A stretch of 64,000 nt of DNA from positions 18,063,501-18,127,500 of the forward strand of contig BSBM01000904.1 of NCBI GenBank assembly GCA_027924585.1, given 5' to 3'. Below, one piece after another: positions 10,614 through 21,137 of this stretch. Origin of the DNA: Larix kaempferi. Taxonomy: Eukaryota > Streptophyta > Pinopsida > Pinales > Pinaceae. The position numbers and the translations under genes were made by a program. The stretch's first letter is position 1. Each line of letters opens with the position of its first letter. Under the pieces are notes generated by a model. That model was not told the DNA's origin and ran no database searches. It saw only the letters and a list, made by a program, of their open reading frames with translations.

Positions 10614-10644
10614 GCACCCCATTCGGGGAATAATATATTGAACT

Positions 10645-11113
10645 ATTGATATCATAATCTCTTTATTATTAAATCAATATATGAATAAAGATGTTATACT
10701 CTCTTGAATATTATATAAACAAGTGAAATAAGCAGCAAAGCTGCTTAGTACCTGCCTCTTAAAAATAATTTGAAAATAATGAGAAGATAGTGATCAGAGT
10801 AATTTGTAATCTATGAATATTTTACACTAAATTATTGGTGAAATCAATAAGCTAACATGTTTTGTATTATATATTTGATGAAATATATATATTTATATTG
10901 TTTCTTATAATATATTTGATATAGATATAGTTATATTGTTTCTTATAATATATTTGATATATTCAATACAACTTCATCATGTTTATTAAGATAAATTATT
11001 TTGTATTATGTTAAGTGTTAGTGGGTTAGTAGCGTCACCATGTTTGACTTAAATCAACCATAGTAGTTGGGGAGTTAATGGCATAGTAGTTGAAGCACAT
11101 TAGTATGTTGGTA
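10645..11113. repeat. AT-rich repeat DNA, degenerate upstream copy of the 11114/11949 unit
   Basis: Segments near 10845-11015 resemble parts of the two units downstream (same order: 'CTAACATGTTTTGTATTAT', 'TTATAATATATTTGATATA', 'ATGTTTAT'). A 38-bp step repeat of 'TTATATTGTTTCTTATAA' occurs at 10893 and 10931. Part of 10645-10760 also resembles 28744-28830. Confidence 0.55.
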
Positions 11114-11847
11114 GGTCTTAGTATGCAATGGTTGGGGATATTTTGGGTTAATGGTTAAAGAGATAACAAGCTAGATATTAGCGGTTCATGGTAATGGATT
11201 AGTGGTGAGATGAATATGTTAACGTGTTTTGTATTATATAGTTGTCAAAATAGATATAATTATAATGTTTTTTATAATATATTTGATACACAACCATAAA
11301 TATGTTTATAAAGAAATATTTTTTTTTTTTCCTCGAAAAAAAAGCGTAATTTCATTTCATCCTTAAGAGTACGAAATTACATATAGAGTCTTCACTCATA
11401 AAGAGTGGATGTGGTCTTTGTGAACCGGTGGGACTGTGACTGAGCAAAATTTTGATGTTCTCACCACGTGAGCAATAACATCCATTACAGCATATTTAAA
11501 ATAAACGATAATATGGCAGTATAAGTTTCATAAGAGATGCAGACTGTGTGGGTCTTTTAGGTACAGTAATGTTCAAAATTATATTTACATCTGTGATAAA
11601 TAACAAAGGGAGCTCTCAAAAAACATATCAGCCAAGTGTGAGTCATTCAATGAACGGCCTGTGAAAATTTATAAAGAAATATTATTTTGTAATATAAATA
11701 TTTAATTTAAAAAAACTATATATTGATTAGTAGAATAAACAAAATAACAAGTTTCATTGGTGTTTTTTTCCAAAAATACCATTGTTCAAAAATTATAATG
11801 GTTAATCATAAATTAAATATCTATAAATATAGATTTTTAACTAAAAT
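11114..11847. repeat. Tandem segmental duplication, unit 1 (contains a LINE insertion)
   Basis: Starting at 'GGTCTTAGTATGCAATGG', this unit matches 11949-12340 in order and spacing once the 347-bp insertion at 11321-11667 and one 16-bp TSD copy are removed. Scattered substitutions show the duplication is not recent. Confidence 0.8.
11321..11667 (-). mobile_element. Short minus-strand LINE 3'-end insertion with 16-bp TSD
   Basis: The 16-bp repeat TTTATAAAGAAATATT at 11305-11320 and 11668-11683 flanks a 347-bp insert that begins with a T-run (11321-11330), the A-tail of a minus-strand element. The homologous unit at 11949-12340 has only one copy of this site ('TTTATAACGAAATATT'), so it is the empty allele. 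The end of the insert, read on the minus strand, resembles the 3' ends of the full-length LINEs (GTAATT ... GGATGAAATGAAATTACGC, then T-rich). No ORF is present, so it is a truncated LINE or a SINE sharing the LINE tail. Confidence 0.88.
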
Positions 11848-11940
11848 ATAAATAGTTTATATTTTATATAAACTATTTATTGTTATATAAATAGTTTATA
11901 TTTTATATAAATTATTTTTTGTTATATAAATAGTGGGTCA
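11848..11940. repeat. 39-bp tandem repeat
   Basis: The motif beginning ATAAATAGTTTATATTTTAT starts at 11848 and 11887, and its first bases recur at 11926, giving a 39-bp period and a little over two copies. Confidence 0.8.
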
Positions 11941-11948
11941 ATGATGAG

Positions 11949-12340
11949 GGTCTTAGTATGCAATGATTGGGGATATTTTGAGTTAATGGTTAAAGAGATA
12001 ACAAGTTAGATATTAGGGGTTCATGGTAATGGGTTAGTAGTGAGATGAATATGCTAACATGTTTTGTATTATATAGTTGTTAAAATAGATATAACTATAA
12101 AGTTTTTTATAATATATTTGATATATTCAACACAACCATAAATATGTTTATAACGAAATATTATTTTGTGATATAAATATTCAATTTAAAAAAACTATAT
12201 ATCGATTAATAGAATACACAAAATAATAAGTTTCATTTAGTGTGTTTTTCAAAAAATCATTGTTAAAAAATTATAATTGTTCATCATAAATTAAATATCT
12301 ATAAATATAGATTTTTAACTAAAACATAAATAGTTTATAC
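11949..12340. repeat. Tandem segmental duplication, unit 2 (target of the full-length LINE)
   Basis: Copy of the 11114 unit. Its last 15 bases (12326-12340) are the left target duplication of the LINE that follows. Confidence 0.8.
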
Positions 12341-12663
12341 TTATTATTACTTTTATTGTTATAGTGAAGAAGTAATTATCACAGAGAAGTGAAGCGAGGC
12401 TGCAATGGAGGTAGGGTTACGCATCTAAGAAGGGTAGTTGGGAGCTACCAGACGCAGTAGGGGAGAGGTCCTATGGACCAATCCTCTCCCTGTCACGTCA
12501 ACGAAGACTGTACTGGAAAACGATGGAAGGAGGGCGTTTCTTGGGGAAGGGTTTGATTATTCTATGGTGTCGTAGCTCATTTTGGTTTGTTTTTGTCAGG
12601 TTTTTGGAGCTTGTGTCGGTGAACTGGGGTTATTGGTAGGGTTTGCAGCTGTGCTCAGGGTTT
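12341..12663 (+). other. 5' UTR of the plus-strand LINE
   Basis: Sequence between the left TSD and the first ATG of ORF1. Much more GC-rich than the flanking DNA. It should hold the internal promoter expected for a full-length LINE, but no motif is clear enough to name. Confidence 0.6.
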
Positions 12664-14553
12664 ATGGCTTCGGTGGAGGTAGTGGACATGGCAGACTTCT
12701 TTGGTGACCAGTTGGAGGCACATAGTGTTAGGGGGGTGCCAGGTGGAGGGCAGATGGAGGGCCTGGACGGAAACCCATTGCTGGGGCCTGTTGGTACTGA
12801 TACAACCGGTTTGGGGCAGGTGAGGCCGGTTAATGGATTCTCACTCTCGGAATACTTGACATTCTCCCCTCAAAGCTTGTTGCCGGAAAACCTGGAAAAT
12901 GATGGAATGTCAGTGGATTTTCTGGGTAGTTCGAGTTGGAGGGAGGCTGGAGACTTTTTTGCTCGGAACCTAGGGTTCCCGGCGTTTGGTTTGCAGGATG
13001 GTTTTGAAGAGGCGGTCGGTTTTGAACTGATTGCGGATGAGGGTGTGGCTCGACAGGTACAGCAGCTGGTTGGGACGGTTGGTGGTGGAACTGAAGTGGA
13101 TGTGAGAGTGCCACTGGAGATTTCTGAACATCATGGTTGTGGTAGCCCTACTGATTTTGTTGGGTCTCCGCGGGATAAGGTGGGGGGTGTATCCGGGGTC
13201 GGGGCTGCACGTAAGGGACCTAGCAGGCGTCACAGGAGGAGCTGGATTAAAACCCGCATTGTGGGTAGTTATGCTGTAGGCGAGGATATTGCCTGGGAAC
13301 GTATCCTTGAGATGTCTCGTCTGACGCTGGTGGGTAGGGTTATGGGCAGAAATTTCGCCCGACCTACTGTGATGGAATGGGTGGATTCACACTGGCGCGC
13401 GGTGTTAGGCTACACACCTGAGGTGGATATGTTGCTCCGGGGGTGGTTTGCGGTGGTGCTACATTCGGAGGTAGATGTGCACAAAATTCTTCACAGGAAT
13501 TGGCACTTGAATCATTCGCCGGTATTGTTGAAGCCCTGGCATCCACTCTTTGATGCTAGTCGGGAGAGAGTTGATTCGACTCCGGTGTGGGTTAGATTGC
13601 TGGGTCTTCCTCTGCATTTCTGGGATATTTGCCATTTTCGTAAGATTGGGGATATTTTGGGAAACTTTCTGGAAGCTGATCTCTCCTTTATGGAGACACA
13701 TTACAAGCAGGTTGCAAGGATTTTGGTAAATTTAAATATTCGTGAAGGACTACCAGAGTTCATAAATCTGGAATGGGGGCCTGTTAGTATTCCCCAGATG
13801 CTGGATTATGAGAATGTACCCTTCAGATGTCGGCGTTGTCATGTCTATGGACACCCGGTGACTGATTGTCATCTATCGGTTCGCACTCTAAATGGGGGGA
13901 AGGAAAACCCTTCTGGTATGACAGTTATGGAAGAACCACTGGACCTGTTGAACAAAGAATCGACTGTGAAGACGGACTCGGGGGGGGACCGGATTGACGA
14001 GGGTTTGGCACCTTCTGGGCAGGAATCAGATGCGGCTTGGGACATTCTTGCTGGATACGTCAATACTCCTGCGGATGACATACTTGGTTCCGCTTTAGTA
14101 GCTGTGGCTGAAGTGCCGGGACCTTCTTATTCGGGTATTCCTTCTTTTTCATTAACATCCTCTGTACATTTTTATATCAATCGGTGCTCTGTGGTTGGGC
14201 TTGATTGGGTAGAGGGACTAAAAAATTTATCAATTTCGGGACATTCTGAGACTACTCCCCTTACATTTATTTCGCCACCTTGTGGGAGCTTCAATTACTC
14301 GGTGGGTGAACCTTTTGTTCACAACCCTGATTTGCCTCCTCTTCTTTTGGAGGACAAATTGACACCTTTTGAACCAGATCCTGGGAAGGTGGATGTGTTT
14401 TCTGAGCCCTCCTCACCCGAATCATCTGCTTCAGGGTATAATCTTCGTTCATGCACTAAGATTTCTGGAGGGGGTTTGGGAAAAGTGAAGGTGCTGGTTC
14501 GGAGAGGCAGAGGACGTAGGTCTCATTTATCTAAGGCACAGAACAGGGCCTGA
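12664..14553 (+). CDS. LINE ORF1: DUF4283-like nucleic-acid-binding protein with CCHC knuckle (C-terminus truncated by a stop)
   Basis: The frame is open from a TTG at 12643, but the first ATG is at 12664 and gives 629 residues. The first 190 residues are acidic and Gly-rich. A DUF4283-like domain (about residues 200-375) carries the 'PVWVRLLGLPLHFWD' block, and a CX2CX4HX4C knuckle at about 389-402 reads CRRCHVYGHPVTDC. The C-terminus is basic ('RRGRGRRS'), fitting an RNA-binding role in the retrotransposition particle. The TGA at 14551-14553 is probably secondary: the same frame continues for 26 codons to a TGA at 14632-14634 that overlaps the ORF2 ATG, and this tail resembles the end of ORF1 in the LINE at 20594-27224. 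The protein has therefore lost roughly 27 C-terminal residues. Confidence 0.88.
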   Translation: MASVEVVDMADFFGDQLEAHSVRGVPGGGQMEGLDGNPLLGPVGTDTTGLGQVRPVNGFSLSEYLTFSPQSLLPENLENDGMSVDFLGSSSWREAGDFFARNLGFPAFGLQDGFEEAVGFELIADEGVARQVQQLVGTVGGGTEVDVRVPLEISEHHGCGSPTDFVGSPRDKVGGVSGVGAARKGPSRRHRRSWIKTRIVGSYAVGEDIAWERILEMSRLTLVGRVMGRNFARPTVMEWVDSHWRAVLGYTPEVDMLLRGWFAVVLHSEVDVHKILHRNWHLNHSPVLLKPWHPLFDASRERVDSTPVWVRLLGLPLHFWDICHFRKIGDILGNFLEADLSFMETHYKQVARILVNLNIREGLPEFINLEWGPVSIPQMLDYENVPFRCRRCHVYGHPVTDCHLSVRTLNGGKENPSGMTVMEEPLDLLNKESTVKTDSGGDRIDEGLAPSGQESDAAWDILAGYVNTPADDILGSALVAVAEVPGPSYSGIPSFSLTSSVHFYINRCSVVGLDWVEGLKNLSISGHSETTPLTFISPPCGSFNYSVGEPFVHNPDLPPLLLEDKLTPFEPDPGKVDVFSEPSSPESSASGYNLRSCTKISGGGLGKVKVLVRRGRGRRSHLSKAQNRA

Positions 14554-14630
14554 ATGGATCTTCGGGATGGGAAACAAGTCTTGATTGAGAGGGCACTTAG
14601 AGCAGTGAATGCCCGGACGAATGTTCGGAT

Positions 14631-17600
14631 ATGAAGATCATGTCCTTTAATTGTCAGGGTCTGGCTGGGCCTAAAAAGAAATCAGCCTTCATGAGGGTGC
14701 TTACTCTTGAACACCCTGATGTGATTCTGCTACAAGAGACTTTAGGGTTAGGTGCTATCATCAAGGAGAAATTGGAACTTTGGTTGGCAGGTTGGACCTT
14801 TGTGACTCTGGATGTTAGGGGTCGCTCTAGGGGGTTGGCTGTGGGATGGAAGAATTGTGCGATTAAACTGATTAATGCTTGGGGGATGGCTTCTGTGTTG
14901 GGAGCTGATTTTCTCTCTGTTGACTTGGGTACTTGCTTCACTGTGGTTAATGTCTACGAGCCCTATGTAAATAGAGCTCCTTTCTGGGATTCTCTACTGC
15001 AGGATCAGCTCTTGGATGGTGAATCGGTTGTGGTGGGGGGTGACTTAAATTTCACATTGGGGCAATCAGAAATTTGGGGCCCTCAAGCACATGTGGATCC
15101 ATTGGCAGGATACTTTCAACAGAAGTTGGTTCGTAAGAACCTTTTGGATATTGAACCTATCAAGCTGAAACCCACTTGGAGGAATAACAGGTGTGGAGAG
15201 GCTCGGGTGGCAAAGAGACTAGACCGGTTCCTGGTGGTTGAATAGCTCGTGGACAGGTTTCTACAAATCAGGCAGTGGGTAGGGAGCGGGGGGATTCTGA
15301 TCACTTCCCTATCTTTCTTGAGATCAGAAGAGGACCTAACAATCCACCTAGCTCTCTTAAGTTTAATAAAAATTGGCTCAGAGATGATTCCTTTAAAAGT
15401 CTCTTTCTGGACCTATGGAGGTCGTATGATGTGGATCATGAACTTACTGGGGCATTTCAGTTCGCTGAGAACATTCAACGTTTAAAAGGAGCTGTCAAAA
15501 CTTGGGCTATTGCAAAGAAAATTAGGGAGGATATTGAATTGAAACGGATAGAGGATGAACTATTACAGATCTATGATGGGGATGGAGGGGGTCTTTTGAC
15601 TCTGGATTCCAAGGTTGAAATGGCCAGGCTGGAAGGCATAAGAAATAACCTTTTGATGGAAAAGGAGGAAACCTGGAGACTCAAGAGTAGGGCGACCTGG
15701 CTGGAATGTGGGGATGAGAATACTAAATTTTTTCATGCATACGCAAGGGGGAGGAAGGCGGTCAATACTATTTGGAGCTTGAAAGATGAAGCAGGAACAG
15801 AACACTTTGATTTTGAAGGCAAAGCTCGTTGCGGGGTGGGACATTTCCAGAACTTATTTAAGGCTCCAGCACAGGCCTCTATTGCAGAAGTTATTAGGAT
15901 CGCTCAATTATTTCCTCGTTTTGCTGAGGAGGAGGATAACAGGAGACTGATGCGGGCAGTAACTGAGGAGGAGTTGAAGGAGGTCCTTGGAAGTTTTCAA
16001 AAAGACAAGAGCCCCGGGCCGGATGGATGGACCGTTGAATTCTTTATGGAACTGTATGAGATTGTGGGGCTGGATCTCTTACAGGTGGTAGAAGATACTC
16101 TATTGAATGGGAAGTTACCTGCATGTTTCAATTCTACCTTTATAGCCCTCATACCAAAGACTGATAATCCGGTTACTCTCTCCGAGTTCAGACCTATTTC
16201 TCTGTGCAATTGTATCTACAAGATTGTTTCGAAGGTCATTGCTCGGAGACTCAAGGTATCACTTTCTGAGCATATTTCAGCTGAACAATTTGGTTTTCTT
16301 GAAGGTCGGCAGATACATGAGGCTATAGGGGTGGCACAGGAAGGACTACACAGCATGAATACTCGGCATATCAAAGGAGCTATTCTTAAAATTGATCTGT
16401 CCAAAGCATACGACAAGGTGAATTGGATTTATATCCGGCTTCTACTAACACATTTGGGTTTTGGTATCAATTTTATTAGATGGATCATGTCTTGTATAAC
16501 TACTGTATCATTCTCTGTGCTATTGAATGGAGCGGCCACTCCTTTTTTTCATGCGGAAAGAGGCCTTAGGCAAGGCTGTCCACTTTCCCCACTACTCTTT
16601 CTGCTGGTGGCAGAAGGTTTGAGCAGGGCTATACTTGATGCTAAATTACAGGGTAGATTTAATGGCATTAGCATTGGGGAGCAGTTATTTGTTACTCACC
16701 TATTATTTGTGGACGACATTATCATCTTCTGCTCTGAAGATCGAAGGGATACTCGGGCTTTGAAGGAGATCTTGGAACTTTTCTCTAAAGCTACAGGGAT
16801 GGATATCAATGCTGATAAGTCCACTCTATCTATCCATCTGCTTCGGCCGGATGAGGAGCGGGCACTTGTTGAGAATTTCCCATTTAAATTATCTAATCTT
16901 GATGAGGGATTGAAATATCTGGGATTCTCCCTAAAAGCAAATGTATATTTAAAGAAGGATTGGAGATGGCTAATAGGTAAGGTGGAGAAAAGATTGAATG
17001 TTTGGAGTCACAAGTGGATGTCGAGAGCTGGCAGGCTGGTTTTGGTTAAGGCCGTCTTAGAAGCCATTCCAGTTTATTGGATGTCTTTGTCGTGGATACC
17101 CAAAGGAATCCTTGAACATATCAGGCGGTTGTGCTTTAGATTCCTGTGGAGTGGTAAGAAGGAATGGCAGGTAACCCCTTGGGTCAACTGGAAGCGGATT
17201 GCAGTACCTAAAGGTCTTGGGGGCTGGGGATTAAAAAACATCTTTCTGTTTGCTCAGGCGTTGGCAGCTAAGGGAGGTTGGAGACTTATCAAGACTAACA
17301 GTTTATGGACCAGGGTTATAAAAGGGAAGTATCTATCAGACATGACTCTAGATGAATGGATTAGGAGCCCTCAGAAATCACATGCTGGGGGATCCGTGAT
17401 CTGGAAGGCAGTGGTAAAATCCTTTTCACTGGTGGAGAATAACTTGGCTTGGCATGTGGGTAATGGAGAAAAGGTGAGAGTTGGAAGAGATCCATGGATC
17501 GGGAGTGAACAATTACATTTGTTGCCTGATAATGTTGTTTATACGTTGGAATATAGGGGCATTATCACTCTTAATCATTTGGCTGATCAGCGACCTGATG

Positions 17601-18761
17601 ACCCGTGGATACAACATTGGAAAACTGCGGATATGTTGGGCTTGGGGGATCCTGAGGCGGTTTATCTGAATAACTACATCTGTGGATTGAACAGGGCTGG
17701 TATACACCTCTCGAACCAGGAGGATGAACTGACTTGGGAACTTGATCCGGCAGGGATTTATACACCAAAGATGGGATATCTTGTGCTTAGTGCTGGAGCA
17801 GCTAATCGGGAGGAGGTCTGGTGGTGGAGATCACTGTGGAAACTTAAATGCCCATCAAAAAATAGACTATTTATGTGGTGTGCTTTAGAGAATCGGGTTC
17901 CGACCTGGGATATTCTGCAGAAGAGAAATTTCCAGGGCCCGGGATGGTGTGTATTGTGTAAGATGGAATTGGAAACTGTAACACACCATCTCGTGTTCAT
18001 TCACGAATGCTGTATGGAAGGAATGCACTAAATTGGTCGGTTATGACTGTAGATGGGAAGGAATCTCTGTGGAAGATGCATGGGCGAACTGGTGGAGACG
18101 GGCAAATAATAAAAAACAGAAGACTCTTCCTTTGCTGATCATATGGGGGATCTGGCTGGCAAGGAATGGGGCCATATTTCAGGATAAACCATGTACACCG
18201 GATATTTTATGTGCAAAGGCGGTGGGCATATATCAAGCAAGCCCCGAATATGTAAGGGCTGCTAAACAGAGACGTAACATGGAGGTGGAGATTGATAGAA
18301 CATATCCATGGGGTTTTTTTGACGGAGCTGCTAGTAATGAGATTTGTGGTGGGGGAGCTATCTTATATATTTCCGATTCACACTTCTTTACACTCACTAT
18401 GGGTCTTGGAATGGGATCCAATAACTTTGCTGAAGTCATGAGTTTAAAGTTACTACTCATCTTTGCTTCTGAGAGGGGTATCTCTAGGCTGGCGGTTTAT
18501 GGAGATTCTATGAATGCTATAAATTGGACCAATCAAATTCAAGCCTACAGAGTTCTTAGACTTGCAAATGTTCTTAATACTATTCAGCTGATCAAACAAT
18601 CCTTTGACACATTCACATGCCGGCATGTTTACAGGGAAAATAACCAAAAAGCGGACCAGGCATCCAAAGAAGGGCAGCTCATGGTTTTCGGCACTTGGAA
18701 AGTAGTTGAAGAGAATGATGGACAGAGAACTGTGTTCTGCCACAGACCTTACATTGAATAA
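14631..18761 (+). pseudogene. LINE ORF2: endonuclease, reverse transcriptase, zf-RVT, RNase H (three disruptions)
   Basis: The start ATG (14631) overlaps the original ORF1 stop as ATGA. 14631-15245 reads the APE-type endonuclease ('MSFNCQGL', 'LLQETLG', 'VVGGDLNFTLG', 'KRLDRFLV') and ends at an in-frame TAG (15243-15245). A one-base loss near 15295 shifts the frame inside the 'SDHFPIF' motif. 15299-18031 then carries the RT: 'KIDLSKAYDKVNW', 'GLRQGCPLSPLLF' and the catalytic 'FVDD' at about 16706-16717, followed by the thumb and zf-RVT. A five-base loss near 17990 in the zinc finger shifts the frame again. 18033-18761 is a complete RNase H ('FFDGAASNE', 'NNFAEVMSL', 'VYGDSMNA', 'NNQKADQASKEG'). 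The catalytic residues survive; only the frame is broken. Confidence 0.93.
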
Positions 18762-19042
18762 ATCACTATATGAAGATGTTATAAACATATTAACATTTTT
18801 GGCATAGATGGTTTTTGTATAAATCTTATGAAGTTGTAAAAGCAAAATAGTCCGGTGGGACAGAACTAGTTTTTTTGGATAAAACAGGGAAGTAACAAAA
18901 ATTGCATTTTGACAGAAGACGTAACAGTCTTATCAAGTGAACCATACTTATGGATTTGGATAATTCACTGATATAGTGAATACTGAATGTAATTCTGATC
19001 TCTTTGGATGAATGGAATTATGTTTTTTTCTTTTAGAAAAAA
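18762..19042 (+). other. 3' UTR and A-rich tail of the plus-strand LINE
   Basis: About 280 bases, closely matching 4866-5181. They contain the terminal block GTAATTCTGATCTCTTTGG...GAATTATG followed by a T-run and an A-run, shared with the other LINEs of this window. Confidence 0.85.
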
Positions 19043-19057
19043 ATAAATAGTTTATAC

Positions 19058-20027
19058 CCATATCATTAATCTTTTATTTTGTTATATAATTTAATAAATT
19101 TACTTAAATTATATAACTTAAATCTTATTACATATACATATATAAATTCTTACCAAAACATAAAACAAATATCATTAAAATTATTCATAAATTCAATAAC
19201 AATAATAATATACTATACATTCAAATAACTTTATGTCTCACATAGTATTTTTAAACTGCAATCTATAATTATTGAAATAATAGATTTTAAAAATCACAAT
19301 TTTTACAATTAAAATTAAAATAAATTTCTTAAATTAAAAATATTTTAGTAATTAATAATTTTAATTAAAATTTTAATTACTTGAAAAATGATATAATAGT
19401 TTTTAATTACAAATATTACAATTTGTAATTTATAATGGTTTATATAATAAATTTATAAATAATTAAAATGATAAAATTTAAAGAGATAATATTTTGAAAT
19501 TATTACTTATAATTTTTTAAACAATAAAAATAAAATTTTAATGATTTACTATTTTTAAATTATAATTTATAAATAATCAAAATATTAAATTTTGAAAATT
19601 GAAAATATTATAGTAAAATTAATATAAATTCCATTTTAAAATATTAAAAAATTGAATGTGTACATATAAATATACTTATGTGTACATAGCTGTATTGGCC
19701 TTATTTAACAACCTCAATGCTTTCCATTTCTTTTTGTGACAGCTACCCAGCTTTAATTGCAAGCTAATAACTTACGGAGGAATAAGGGGATAGGATGCTA
19801 ACGCCGCTGCTGCTGTAGTATTCCCTATTGGCCTCTTGATGGATTACGTGGTTTGGTCACCATTGCGTTTTTGTTAATAAATGCTAGTGGTACAGTGAAA
19901 TGACAGATGATATAGATGTTTTAATATTAAATAAGACATTCAAAATTATTAAATTATATTTTAAATATTTTTTAATTAAAATTATCTAATTATATCATGT
20001 CAATGATATTAATGATAATAATTTATA
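19058..20027. other. AT-rich spacer
   Basis: Very AT-rich. A less AT-rich island near 19690-19880 shows no ORF or motif I can name. No gene seen. Confidence 0.6.
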
Positions 20028-20310
20028 AGACACTTGGCAATATAATGTATTTTTTATTTTTTATTATTTTTAATTGATTTTTTATATGTGATAATTTTAT
20101 TGCACACCACATTAAATTAGTCAAATCATTAACATTAAGCAATAAGAAAATAGAAAAATGTATTTTAAAAAATAAAAAAATATTTAAATTAATATAAAAA
20201 ATTTACAAAACTTAAGTAAAACTTTAGGAAGAAAAAAAAACTAATTAAAGTCAAAGCTTTTAGCATACCAAGTGATTGCTATATAACCTGCCGCAAGCAG
20301 GTATAATAAT
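20028..20310. repeat. Dispersed AT-rich repeat ending in an ACCTGC/GCAGGT hairpin (copy 1)
   Basis: It shares, in order, 'GACACTTGGCAATAT', 'TGATAATTTTATTGCA', 'AATTAGTCAAATCATTA', 'AAAGTCAAAGCTTTTA' and 'GATTGCTATATAACCTGCC' with 28322-28745. The right end has the inverted repeat ACCTGC-CGCAA-GCAGGT (20286-20302) followed by TATAATAA. It is probably a small non-autonomous element. Boundaries and superfamily are unresolved: the terminal hairpin recalls Helitron 3' ends, but no CTRR follows it. Confidence 0.6.
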
Positions 20311-20593
20311 AAAGAAACATGTTTTATATTGTTTTCATTTTAATATTTAAAAATGTATTAATATTTTTTTGTTTATGATTATAACCATTTAAATATTTCG
20401 TTTACAATGGTTTGAATCTAAATAGTTATTTTTCTTTTGAAAAAATAATATTATGTTTTAAGAAAAAAATTATTAATATTTTTATTATATATATTTTAAA
20501 ATTATTTATATTTATGTTTATATTAAAAGAAATATATATCATACTTCCATTTACCTATCTTATTTAATTGTATAATACTTGGTTTGGTGTGTT

Positions 20594-21137
20594 TTTTTTC
20601 CCTTGGAAAAATTCGTAATTTTATTTCAGAAAAGAACAAAATTACATTCAGCACATGTAATAAGATCACTATGATCCCTACATTGTCACAAATTACTTTC
20701 CATATTCCTAATTACAAAGATCAGCAGTGTCTTGATCATCTCTGATCGAACGTTCTTACTCCCCGCATCAATAATTCGTATGAATTCAATATAAGGCTGT
20801 CCCAGCCTGTATCTATATATGCTCATTATGTGCCTGATAACCAAAATGCTGTTCACAGCACTCTTTGTTATCATTTTTTTTTTTTATTCTGGATCAAATA
20901 CTGCGATATACTTACCCTGTGGATTCTATCATTGACAGCGTGGAGACCAGTCCACAAAATCCAATAAACCTTCTCCGATCTGGATTATAATAGCGTGCTC
21001 TCCCCCAACATAGTAGAGCAGAGCCGTGTCTCCTTATCCTCAACATTTCCTGTGTGGTTTAGCTGAATGTATGCTGCTGTTACTCGACGCCCCCAACAAA
21101 TATCTGCTTAGTAGTGCAGTGCCGAGCCTCCAGAACC
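20594..21137 (-). other. 3' UTR of the intact LINE
   Basis: Non-coding. Its end, read on the minus strand, has CTGAATGTAATTTTG... AAATAAAATTACGAA then T- and A-rich sequence, resembling the 3' ends of the other LINEs here. Confidence 0.8.

Larger units (their letters stand above)
7651..10628 (-). mobile_element. Minus-strand 5'-truncated LINE with 16-bp TSD, split by another LINE
   Basis: A perfect 16-bp repeat, AATAATATATTGAACT, lies at 7635-7650 and 10629-10644. Just inside the left copy is a T-run (7651-7659), which is the A-tail of a minus-strand element. Just inside the right copy is its truncated 5' end (10628). The element body is 9524-10628 plus 7651-7668. The middle, 7669-9514, is a separate plus-strand LINE bordered by its own 9-bp repeat. 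Without that inner insertion the outer element is about 1.1 kb and contains only the coding-like region downstream of RNase H and the 3' UTR. Confidence 0.88.
12341..19042 (+). mobile_element. Full-length plus-strand LINE, 15-bp TSD, ORF2 broken
   Basis: The repeat ATAAATAGTTTATAC lies at 12326-12340 and 19043-19057 and brackets 6.7 kb. Inside are a 5' UTR of about 0.32 kb, ORF1 (from 12664), ORF2 (14631-18761 with disruptions), a 3' UTR of about 0.28 kb and an A-rich end. The domain set (DUF4283-like plus CCHC in ORF1; endonuclease, RT, zf-RVT and RNase H in ORF2) is that of plant L1-type LINEs. A premature stop in ORF1 and stop or frameshift events in ORF2 make it non-autonomous. The truncated copy at 3932-5181 is from the same family. 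Confidence 0.95.

Noticed and set aside
12643-12663. TTG at 12643 as the ORF1 start
   Set aside because: The first ATG in frame is 12664, and the related ORF1 at 26695 starts with ATG.
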